Positions 1-5,593 of a DNA stretch of 11,525 nucleotides are shown here, one piece after another. The stretch covers positions 1 to 11,525 of the forward strand of contig JBFEUI010000093.1 in the NCBI GenBank assembly GCA_041547565.1, written 5' to 3'. The notes below the pieces were generated by a model. That model searched no databases. It was not told the origin of the DNA and saw only the letters and a list, made by a program, of their open reading frames with translations. Within the stretch, counting starts at the first letter, position 1; the number at the start of each line of letters is the position of its first letter. This stretch comes from JBFEUI01 sp041547565. Lineage in GTDB: Bacteria > Pseudomonadota > Gammaproteobacteria > Thiohalomonadales > Thiohalomonadaceae. The position numbers were made by a program, and so were the translations under genes.

Positions 1-1310
1 ACCTCACCACCATGCATGGTCGCGACGCACTCAGCGAAGGTGGTCAACTCAATACGCGGGTGTTGCGCCAGGCGTTTATACAGCGCACCGAGAAAATGGA
101 TGCCGTTTTCCGGGTAGTACTCCCAGGCGTTTTCGCCGTCCAGAATGATCGGTACCAGGCGATCAGGTTCATCGCTGCAGGCCTCGGCAATGTGCTCCAG
201 GTGGTGGACAAGATTGCTCACCGCATCCTCGGCATGCCACTCCGCATAATTGAAGCCGATGGAGTCTGACAGGTTGTCATCACGGAAAAAGCAGGCGATA
301 TCGCTCCCCTCAATGCGGTAGGGGTGATGAATACAGCCCGCCTCATGAAAACCGGAGCGCTGCAGGCTGTTGCGCATCACAGACTCGCCGCTTGCCACCC
401 ATTTATAGCCCGCTTCAGCCAGTAATTTTACCGCCGCCTTGCTCACCCCGCCCTCCGAGGGCCAGCATCCGCTCGGCTGCATGCCGAAATAGCGTTTAAA
501 CACCCGGTTGCCCTCGCTGATGTGCCAACGCACACGCTCCTCGCCCCCCGGGTAGTTGTCAAACGCCGGCAGCGGTGCCTCTGGCTGCGCCTCATGGGCC
601 GCTTTGACATCCAGCAGCAGCGGCAAAATGGGGTGTGCATAGGGTGTCACCGACAGCTCGATGCGTCCCGCCTCGGCCAGTTTGCGGTAACGCGGAATAA
701 TACTCTTAATCTGTTCCCCGATAACGCTGAGCAAGGTACGGCGATCGGCATAATCGAAATTCGACGCCTTGGCCATCAGCGCCTTGATGCGCGGGTCGAC
801 GGTACGAACGGTCTCCCCCATCCAGGCCAGGTGATACCAGACCAGGATATCGGCCAGAAACTGGTCACTCAAATAGCAGGCGTCCTGGTCCTTGTCGTCG
901 ACAAAACGGTACAGGTCGACCAGAAAGCGGTACGGTGCATAGCGGTTGATGAGACGTTTCTCATTGGCACGCAAACAGGCCTTGATCAGCCTCAGCCGCA
1001 TCGCCCGGTCATCGGGCAACTCCCGCGCCGCCAGGACATCCAGCAGGCGATCGCGAACCGGTGTACCACGGTTCAGGTGCTCGGCGATCTGCCTGGCGTA
1101 GTCGTCGAGCTGCTCCAGTAGCGTGGGGACGAAATTGACTACTGCCCTCGCCCCCGGTGTCTGCTCGATAATGGCAGCCATATCGACATAGTCCTTGATG
1201 GCGTGCAGATAGGTCCAGGGCAAACGGTAACGGTTGGTTTCGGCATCAAGGTAGATCGGCTGGTGCATGTGCCAGCACAGCACTACCCGAAGCGGTGCCC
1301 TATCGGACAT
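1..1310 (-). CDS. GH57 family alpha-glucan glycosidase (amylase/glucanotransferase-like), 3' end outside window
   Basis: Glycoside hydrolase family 57, of the alpha-amylase/alpha-mannosidase-like group (COG1449 type), probably acting on glycogen or maltooligosaccharides in the cytoplasm. About 436 residues are visible and the C-terminus lies beyond base 1. The N-terminus carries WHMHQP (residues 13-18), the first conserved GH57 block. The block CWPSEGGVS contains the expected nucleophile Glu286, and ILDGENAWEYYPENG contains the expected acid/base Asp391. No signal peptide is seen. The ATG at 1310-1308 is preceded by AGGAG at 7-nt spacing and overlaps the last 11 bases of glgC, so the two genes are probably translationally coupled. 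This start sits directly before the first conserved block. The family includes amylases, 4-alpha-glucanotransferases and branching enzymes, and the exact activity cannot be fixed from sequence. The glgC coupling favours a role in glycogen turnover or structure. Family assignment is secure; substrate is inferred. Confidence 0.9.
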   Translation of the reverse strand, partial: MSDRAPLRVVLCWHMHQPIYLDAETNRYRLPWTYLHAIKDYVDMAAIIEQTPGARAVVNFVPTLLEQLDDYARQIAEHLNRGTPVRDRLLDVLAARELPDDRAMRLRLIKACLRANEKRLINRYAPYRFLVDLYRFVDDKDQDACYLSDQFLADILVWYHLAWMGETVRTVDPRIKALMAKASNFDYADRRTLLSVIGEQIKSIIPRYRKLAEAGRIELSVTPYAHPILPLLLDVKAAHEAQPEAPLPAFDNYPGGEERVRWHISEGNRVFKRYFGMQPSGCWPSEGGVSKAAVKLLAEAGYKWVASGESVMRNSLQRSGFHEAGCIHHPYRIEGSDIACFFRDDNLSDSIGFNYAEWHAEDAVSNLVHHLEHIAEACSDEPDRLVPIILDGENAWEYYPENGIHFLGALYKRLAQHPRIELTTFAECVATMHGGE

Positions 1311-2565
1311 GGTGCAGCTCCTGCCCCAGCATCTCCGGCACCACCAGCACCACACCGTTTTCGGTCACATGAAAACGCTTCGCGTCCTCCTCGGGATTTT
1401 CCCCGATCACCGTGCCGTCGGGGATCATGCAGCCCTTGTCGATAATCGCCTTCTTGATAACACAGCGCTGACCGATATCGACATCCGGCAGAATTACCGA
1501 ATCCTCCACTGATGAGTAGGAATGGACGTTGACATTCGAGAACAGCAGGGAGTGGCGCACGGTGGCCCCCGAGATAATGCAGCCACCGGAGACCATCGAG
1601 TCGATGGCCGCACCGCGACGGTCCTCGTCATCGAAGATGAACTTGGCCGGCGGCAGCTGCTCCTGATAGGTCCAGAGGGGCCAGTCGCGGTTATAGAGGT
1701 TCAGTTCCGGGGTCACCCCGATCAGCTCCATGTTCGCTGCCCAGTAAGCATCCACCGTACCCACATCGCGCCAGTAGGCCTGCTTGCCGGTCAGCAGGTC
1801 GCGGTACGGGTAGGCATAGATGCGGTACTTGTCGATGCAGTTGGGAATGATGTCCTTGCCAAAGTCGCGACTTGAGTTCGGGTCGTCGGCATCCCTGATG
1901 AGCTGGTCATAGAGGAATTCGGTGTTAAAGATATAGATACCCATGGAGGCGAGCGCCACATCCTTCTGCCCGGGAATCGGCTCGGGGTTTTGTGGTTTCT
2001 CGGCAAAGCTCGTCACCCTGCTGTCATTGTCAACGGACATGACGCCAAACGACTTTGCGGTCTCCAGCGGCACCTCGAAACAGCCGATGGTCATGTCGGC
2101 CTCACGCTCGGCATGAAAGGCAAGCATGGGGCCATAATCCATCTGGTAGATATGGTCCCCGGCAAGAATCATCACGTACTCGGGGTTGTGTATCCGCAGG
2201 ATGTCAATGTTCTGATACACCGCATCAGCGGTGCCGGCATACCAGCAGGCATCGATACGCTGCTGGGCAGGCAGCAGTTCCACGAACTCGTCCAGCTCCG
2301 CACGCAGAAAGCTCCAGCCCTGCTGGATGTGGCGTATCATGGAGTAGGCCTTGTACTGTGTGAGTATGCCGACGCGGCGGATACCCGAGTTGATACAGTT
2401 GGACAGCGGGAAATCGATTATTCGGAATTTACCGCCGAATGGCACCGCAGGTTTTGAGCGCCATTGTGTCAGCCCCTTGAGCCTTGAGCCGCTGCCGCCG
2501 GCCAGCACCAGGGCCAGCGTATCGCGGGTAAGTCTGCTTACAAAGCGTGGCGAACGCTTGTTCAT
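1300..2565 (-). CDS. glgC: Glucose-1-phosphate adenylyltransferase (ADP-glucose pyrophosphorylase)
   Basis: Makes ADP-glucose and pyrophosphate from ATP and glucose-1-phosphate, the committed step of bacterial glycogen synthesis, as a cytoplasmic homotetramer. The 421 residues match the usual length. The N-terminal nucleotidyltransferase domain has LAGGSGSRL (21-29), KPAVPFGGKFRIIDFPLSNC (38-57), the AGDHIY block with catalytic Asp137 and the glucose-1-phosphate lysine in FAEKP (Lys190). A C-terminal left-handed beta-helix follows from about residue 290, ending in VIGENPEEDAKRF. The ATG at 2565 is chosen because AAGGAG lies 6 nt upstream and the protein then starts where homologues do. An in-frame start 180 bases further up would add an unrelated N-terminal extension. 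The residue equivalent to E. coli Lys39, the fructose-1,6-bisphosphate activator site, is Trp35, and E. coli Arg29 is Ser25, so allosteric control should differ from the enteric enzyme. The stop overlaps the GH57 start by 11 nt. Confidence 0.97.
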   Translation of the reverse strand: MNKRSPRFVSRLTRDTLALVLAGGSGSRLKGLTQWRSKPAVPFGGKFRIIDFPLSNCINSGIRRVGILTQYKAYSMIRHIQQGWSFLRAELDEFVELLPAQQRIDACWYAGTADAVYQNIDILRIHNPEYVMILAGDHIYQMDYGPMLAFHAEREADMTIGCFEVPLETAKSFGVMSVDNDSRVTSFAEKPQNPEPIPGQKDVALASMGIYIFNTEFLYDQLIRDADDPNSSRDFGKDIIPNCIDKYRIYAYPYRDLLTGKQAYWRDVGTVDAYWAANMELIGVTPELNLYNRDWPLWTYQEQLPPAKFIFDDEDRRGAAIDSMVSGGCIISGATVRHSLLFSNVNVHSYSSVEDSVILPDVDIGQRCVIKKAIIDKGCMIPDGTVIGENPEEDAKRFHVTENGVVLVVPEMLGQELHHVR

Positions 2566-2589
2566 TTCCCTCTCCTTTTGCACCATCCC
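2566..2589 (-). promoter_or_regulatory. glgC ribosome binding site with two GGA motifs (possible CsrA/RsmA site)
   Basis: Seen: a strong Shine-Dalgarno AAGGAG at 2577-2572, 6 nt before the glgC ATG, embedded in a purine-rich run. A second GGA lies in GGGATGG at 2589-2583. Known: in E. coli the CsrA protein represses glgC by binding GGA motifs over the Shine-Dalgarno and just upstream. Inferred: this leader could be a CsrA/RsmA target. The upstream motif matches the binding consensus only partly, and a GGA in a Shine-Dalgarno is common anyway. The ribosome binding site is confident; the CsrA role is speculative. Confidence 0.35.
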
Positions 2590-2689
2590 GTATTGCCTTG
2601 AAAACGTACTAATCGGGTTTTTGGATTGTACTGTTATCTTCAAACGCACTCTGCCTGAGCAGCATGTCCAGCGTATGACATTTAGACGC

Positions 2690-2695
2690 ATTATA
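2690..2695 (-). promoter_or_regulatory. glgC: Candidate glgC -10 hexamer
   Basis: A perfect TATAAT reads leftward at 2695-2690, about 125 bases upstream of the glgC ATG. It would put the transcript start near 2683 and give a leader of roughly 118 nt. No good TTGACA-like -35 lies at 16-18 bp spacing; the best match is CGATTG at 2718-2713. The promoter would therefore be weak or need an activator. A second overlapping -10-like TATATT lies just upstream. An independent glgC promoter is plausible given the 324-bp gap from the preceding gene. Confidence 0.4.
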
Positions 2696-2710
2696 AAACC
2701 ATAATATACC

Positions 2711-2762
2711 CCCAATCGGCTCGCCTGCGGCGCGCCTGTAGTCATTTTTTATCTCGATTGGG
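2711..2762. repeat. Inverted repeat upstream of glgC (8-bp arms, 36-bp spacer)
   Basis: Seen: CCCAATCG at 2711-2718 and its exact reverse complement CGATTGGG at 2755-2762, with arm centres 44 bp apart, close to four helical turns. The arm nearer glgC overlaps the expected -35 region of the candidate glgC promoter. The spacer contains a GGCGCGCC palindrome and a run of six T. It could be two operator half-sites bridged by a looping or multimeric regulator, or a cruciform/hairpin element. An 8-bp match at this distance can also occur by chance, so function is uncertain. Confidence 0.4.
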
Positions 2763-2889
2763 TAGTAAAGCGGCGTTTCATCAATACTGTCTGTCGTATA
2801 CACATGTCAGTATAGATGCATGGCCGGCCTCTTTCCTTGTTGCGCCCGTGCGCGGCTGCACGAGAGGTTACGGCAGCGGCCCCGGCGAC

Positions 2890-3189
2890 TTAATAGGGCA
2901 GTGCGGTGAGACGGGCGATATGCGGCCCGAACAGATCGGTCAGTATCAACATGAGCGGGATCACGATGGCATAGAGGCGTACCAGCCGGCGTATCTTGTG
3001 GTTGGCATGGTTCAACTCCATGAAGTGGTCGATCACCATGCGCCCCTTGAAGGCCATGAACAGTGCGATGGTGACGGTCACCCAGAGACCCGGATCGGCC
3101 GACTCCCCCAACAACGCCCCACCCAGGGTCAGGGCAATGAGCAGAAACCAGACGATATCGAGCAGGCGTGCAGGAGTCATGGCTACCAT
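2890..3189 (-). CDS. norF: NorF-like / prokaryotic cytochrome c oxidase subunit IV family membrane protein
   Basis: A 99-residue inner-membrane protein with three predicted transmembrane segments at about 8-27, 34-50 and 70-90. Between the second and third lies the block FKGRMVIDHFMELNHANHK, typical of the prokaryotic subunit IV family (COX4_pro type), which includes NorF of nitric oxide reductase gene clusters and small accessory subunits of caa3-type oxidases. It has no cofactor ligands of its own; NorF is known as an accessory protein that improves nitric oxide reductase activity. It starts 3 nt after the norE-like stop, so the two genes are certainly co-transcribed. Two ATG codons (3189 and 3180) are possible starts and neither has a strong Shine-Dalgarno. 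The pairing with a subunit III protein and the upstream FNR/Dnr-type box favour NorF over a true oxidase subunit. Family is fairly sure; the specific name is inferred. Confidence 0.65.
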   Translation of the reverse strand: MVAMTPARLLDIVWFLLIALTLGGALLGESADPGLWVTVTIALFMAFKGRMVIDHFMELNHANHKIRRLVRLYAIVIPLMLILTDLFGPHIARLTALPY

Positions 3190-3192
3190 CCG

Positions 3193-3786
3193 TCAACGCA
3201 ACACATAGAACAGCGGGAAGATCATCAGCCAGATAAGGTCGGTCGCATGCCAGTAGCTGGCGAAAGAGACCAGGCCCGCGTGCTCCTCGGCCGAATAGGC
3301 CCGGGTGCGCACACGCACAATCATCCACATCATCGCCAGCAGGCCCCAGCTCACATGCACCAGGTGGTTGTAGGTGAGGTAGTAGTAGGTCATGTGAAAG
3401 ATATTGCCGTCGTGGGCATCGAGTCCGTGGGTCAGATTCCAGCGTATCTCGAAAAATTTGACCAGCGGATAGCCCAGACCGGTGAGCAGGGCGGCAAACA
3501 GCCAGCGCTCACACTGTTTGAGTCGATTGGCACGTATCGCCCAGACCGCGCGCGCCACAAAGAAACTGCTGGTGAGCATGATAAGCGTGTTGGCAGTACC
3601 GGCCACCGTGGAGAGGGTTTGCGAACCGGCACTGAAGGTGTCCGGGTGGTGTGCGCGGGCAACGAAGTAGACGATGAACATCAGGGCAAACTCGGTCAGC
3701 TCGGCATAGATCCCGACCCACATCGCCTTGTAGCCGGGGATATGGCCCTCTTCCAGGTCACTCGTCACTATTGCCGCTTCTGCCAT
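3193..3786 (-). CDS. norE: NorE-like heme-copper oxidase subunit III family protein
   Basis: An integral membrane protein of the cytochrome c oxidase subunit III superfamily, lacking redox cofactors. From the ATG at 3786 it has 197 residues and five predicted membrane helices, at about 22-43, 62-84, 94-114, 131-159 and 175-195. This is the short NorE-like architecture rather than the seven-helix CoxC. Family marks are the membrane Glu113 in FFEIRW and the C-terminal SYWHATDLIWL (177-187), which corresponds to YWHFVDxVW of subunit III. NorE is an accessory protein of cytochrome-c-dependent nitric oxide reductase. An upstream ATG at 3825 would add 13 residues and has an AGGGG Shine-Dalgarno, but it lies inside the promoter predicted from the FNR/Dnr-type box. 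I therefore prefer 3786, although its Shine-Dalgarno is weak. No norC or norB is in the window. An orphan oxidase subunit III is the alternative. Confidence 0.7.
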   Translation of the reverse strand: MAEAAIVTSDLEEGHIPGYKAMWVGIYAELTEFALMFIVYFVARAHHPDTFSAGSQTLSTVAGTANTLIMLTSSFFVARAVWAIRANRLKQCERWLFAALLTGLGYPLVKFFEIRWNLTHGLDAHDGNIFHMTYYYLTYNHLVHVSWGLLAMMWMIVRVRTRAYSAEEHAGLVSFASYWHATDLIWLMIFPLFYVLR

Positions 3787-3823
3787 GTCATCCGTCTCGC
3801 ACGCTGGGGCTGCCAACCTGAGC

Positions 3824-3829
3824 ATTCTC
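3824..3829 (-). promoter_or_regulatory. norE: Candidate -10 of the norEF promoter
   Basis: GAGAAT at 3829-3824 matches TATAAT at four of six positions. It lies exactly where a -10 should be if the FNR/Dnr-type box at 3852-3865 is centred at -41.5, which puts the transcript start near 3817. That start gives a 31-nt leader to the ATG at 3786 and makes the ATG at 3825 untranscribed. The support is positional only. Confidence 0.4.
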
Positions 3830-3851
3830 GCCCCTGCCTTTTTAACAGGAC

Positions 3852-3865
3852 ATGATCAATATCAA
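3852..3865 (-). promoter_or_regulatory. FNR/Anr/Dnr-type binding site upstream of norEF
   Basis: Read on the minus strand the site is TTGATATTGATCAT, matching the FNR-family consensus TTGATnnnnATCAA at nine of ten defined positions. It lies in the 128-bp gap between pgi and the norE-like gene, about 50 bp past the pgi stop and centred 72 bp before the preferred norE start. FNR-family regulators activate genes under low oxygen, and the Dnr/Nnr branch responds to nitric oxide. The site therefore suggests that the norEF-like pair is induced under anaerobic or denitrifying conditions independently of pgi. Which family member binds cannot be told from the box. Confidence 0.7.
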
Positions 3866-3914
3866 TCACAGCCTGTAACTCCATGTTGAGCGCAACACGC
3901 AGCACCACCAGTGG

Positions 3915-5555
3915 CTAGCGATGCGACAGATAGTGATTGATCAGGCCGTTGGTCGAGGCATCGTGTGAATCCACGGCGCTGTCACCGCACAGCTCCGGCA
4001 GAATCACTCCGGCCAGCTGCTTGCCCAGCTCCACGCCCCACTGGTCGAAAGAGTTGAGGTGCCAGACGATGCCCTGCACGAATATCTTGTGTTCATACAA
4101 CGCGATCAGCGCACCGAGGGTGTAGGGGGTCAGACGCTGGAACAGAAGGGTGCTGGTCGGCACGTTGCCGGGAAAGACCTTGTGCGGCAGCAGCTGCGCC
4201 AGTCGCTCACCGCTGTAGCCGGCCTGCTCCAGCTCGGCCCGTGCCTCCTGCTCGTTCTTGCCGCGCATCATCGCCTCGGTCTGGGCAAAGCAGTTGGCCA
4301 GCAACTTGGCATGGTGGTCGCCAAGGGGATTCTGGCTGTGGACGGGGGCGAGAAAATCGCACGGAATCAACCGGGTGCCCTGGTGGATCAGCTGATAGAA
4401 GGCGTGCTGGCCGTTGGTGCCCGGCTCCCCCCAGATAATCGGGCCGGTAGGATAGTCGACCGTATTGCCGTCGCGGTCGATACGCTTGCCGTTGCTCTCC
4501 ATGTCCCCTTGCTGGAAATAGGCGGGAAAGCGGTGCAGATACTGGTCATAAGGCAGTATGGCATGGCTCTCGGCACCGAAGAAGGTGCTGTACCAGACGC
4601 CCAGCATGCCCATGATCACCGGCAGGTTCTGCTCGTGCGGTGCGCTGCGGAAATGGTTGTCCATGGCATGGGCGCCGGCAAGCAGCTGCTCGAAGTTCTC
4701 CCTACCCAGCGCCAGCACGATGGGCAGCCCGATGGCCGACCAGAGCGAGTAGCGTCCGCCGACCCAGTCCCAGAACTCGAACATATTGGCGGTGTCGATA
4801 CCGAAGGCGCTCACCCCCTCGGCATTGGTGGAGATGGCAATAAAGTGGCGCGCTACCGCCGCCTCGTCACCCAGCTTTTCGATCAGCCAGTTGCGGGCGG
4901 TGTGTGCATTGGTCAGCGTCTCCTGGGTGGTGAAGGTCTTGGAGGCGACGATAAACAACGTCGTCTCCGCATCGACCTTGCGCAGCACCTCGGCGATATG
5001 GGTGCCGTCCACATTCGAGACGAAGTGGGCGGTCGGCCCCTGGCGGCTGTAGGGTTTGAGCGCCTCGGTCACCATCAGCGGCCCCAAATCGGAACCACCG
5101 ATGCCGATATTGACGATGTCGGTGATGGCCTTGCCGGTATGCCCCGTCCAGGCACCGGAGCGCACCCGTCCGGCGAACTCGGCCATGTGCGCCAGCACGC
5201 GGTTGACCGCCGGCATCACATCCTCGCCATCGACCATCACCGGTGTATTACTACGATTGCGCAGCGCCGTGTGCAGTACCGCCCGCTCCTCGGTGAAGTT
5301 GATGGGTTCACCCTGGAACATGCGCTCGCGCCAGCGGTCCAGCTCCATCTCGTCGGCCAGTTCGAACAACAGTTCGAGGGTATGCGCAGTGATACGCTGT
5401 TTGGAGAAATCGAGCAGGATGTCTTCAAACCGTCGGGAAAAGGCAGCAAAGCGCCCGCTGTCCTGCGCGAACAGCTCGCGCATATGCAATGGCGCAATTT
5501 CACGGTAGTGGGCCTGCAATTTTCCCCAGGCCGCCGTGTCGGTCAGTTTTGTCAT
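3915..5555 (-). CDS. pgi: Glucose-6-phosphate isomerase
   Basis: Interconverts glucose-6-phosphate and fructose-6-phosphate in the cytoplasm, linking glycolysis/gluconeogenesis to the pentose phosphate and glycogen branches encoded on either side. The 546 residues match the long E. coli-type enzyme (549). Seen: the sugar-phosphate-binding block NIGIGGSDLGPLMVTEAL (149-166), the SKTFTTQET loop (205-213), catalytic Glu353 in QGDMESNGK, His384 in GTNGQHAFYQLIHQGT and Lys512 in QWGVELGKQLAG. All the active-site residues expected from characterised homologues are present. The ATG at 5555 has AAGGA about 8 nt upstream. It follows zwf with a 38-nt spacer, so gnd-zwf-pgi probably form one transcription unit. 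No obvious terminator follows the stop. Confidence 0.98.
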   Translation of the reverse strand: MTKLTDTAAWGKLQAHYREIAPLHMRELFAQDSGRFAAFSRRFEDILLDFSKQRITAHTLELLFELADEMELDRWRERMFQGEPINFTEERAVLHTALRNRSNTPVMVDGEDVMPAVNRVLAHMAEFAGRVRSGAWTGHTGKAITDIVNIGIGGSDLGPLMVTEALKPYSRQGPTAHFVSNVDGTHIAEVLRKVDAETTLFIVASKTFTTQETLTNAHTARNWLIEKLGDEAAVARHFIAISTNAEGVSAFGIDTANMFEFWDWVGGRYSLWSAIGLPIVLALGRENFEQLLAGAHAMDNHFRSAPHEQNLPVIMGMLGVWYSTFFGAESHAILPYDQYLHRFPAYFQQGDMESNGKRIDRDGNTVDYPTGPIIWGEPGTNGQHAFYQLIHQGTRLIPCDFLAPVHSQNPLGDHHAKLLANCFAQTEAMMRGKNEQEARAELEQAGYSGERLAQLLPHKVFPGNVPTSTLLFQRLTPYTLGALIALYEHKIFVQGIVWHLNSFDQWGVELGKQLAGVILPELCGDSAVDSHDASTNGLINHYLSHR

Positions 5556-5593
5556 GGACCGTCCTTTAGTCTGTCTCTCGGGGGTGGTGTGCG

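Larger units (their letters stand above)
2566..2889. other. Non-coding region between the norF-like gene and glgC (324 bp)
   Basis: The largest gap in the window and more AT-rich than its surroundings near 2580-2760. It contains the glgC Shine-Dalgarno and leader, a TATAAT hexamer at 2695-2690 on the minus strand, and an 8-bp perfect inverted repeat at 2711-2718/2755-2762. A shorter 6-bp inverted pair (ATACTG/CAGTAT) lies at 2784-2789/2808-2813 and encloses GTATAC and ACATGT palindromes. No convincing rho-independent terminator follows the norF-like stop. One 64-codon minus-strand reading frame (2803-2609, GTG start) crosses it without a ribosome binding site and resembles nothing I recognise, so it is not called as a gene. 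Confidence 0.7.

Noticed and set aside
443..640. Short minus-strand frame inside the GH57 gene
   Set aside because: The GH57 gene is read in another frame here and includes the nucleophile block, so this is a shadow.
2566..2745. Longer glgC start giving a 481-residue protein
   Set aside because: The extra 60 residues do not look like any GlgC N-terminus and cross the candidate promoter. The ATG at 2565 has a strong Shine-Dalgarno and the family-normal start.
2609..2803. A 64-codon minus-strand frame in the glgC upstream region
   Set aside because: It has a GTG start with no ribosome binding site, overlaps the probable glgC promoter and inverted repeat, and has no recognisable domain. Conservation in relatives would be needed to revive it.
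2784..2813. ATACTG/CAGTAT inverted pair with inner GTATAC and ACATGT palindromes
   Set aside because: The 6-bp arms with an 18-nt loop in an AT-rich stretch are within chance expectation, and they match no known operator I recognise.
3884..3897. TGTTG/CAACA hairpin after pgi as a terminator
   Set aside because: The stem is only 5 bp with a 4-nt loop and no U-run follows on the minus strand.
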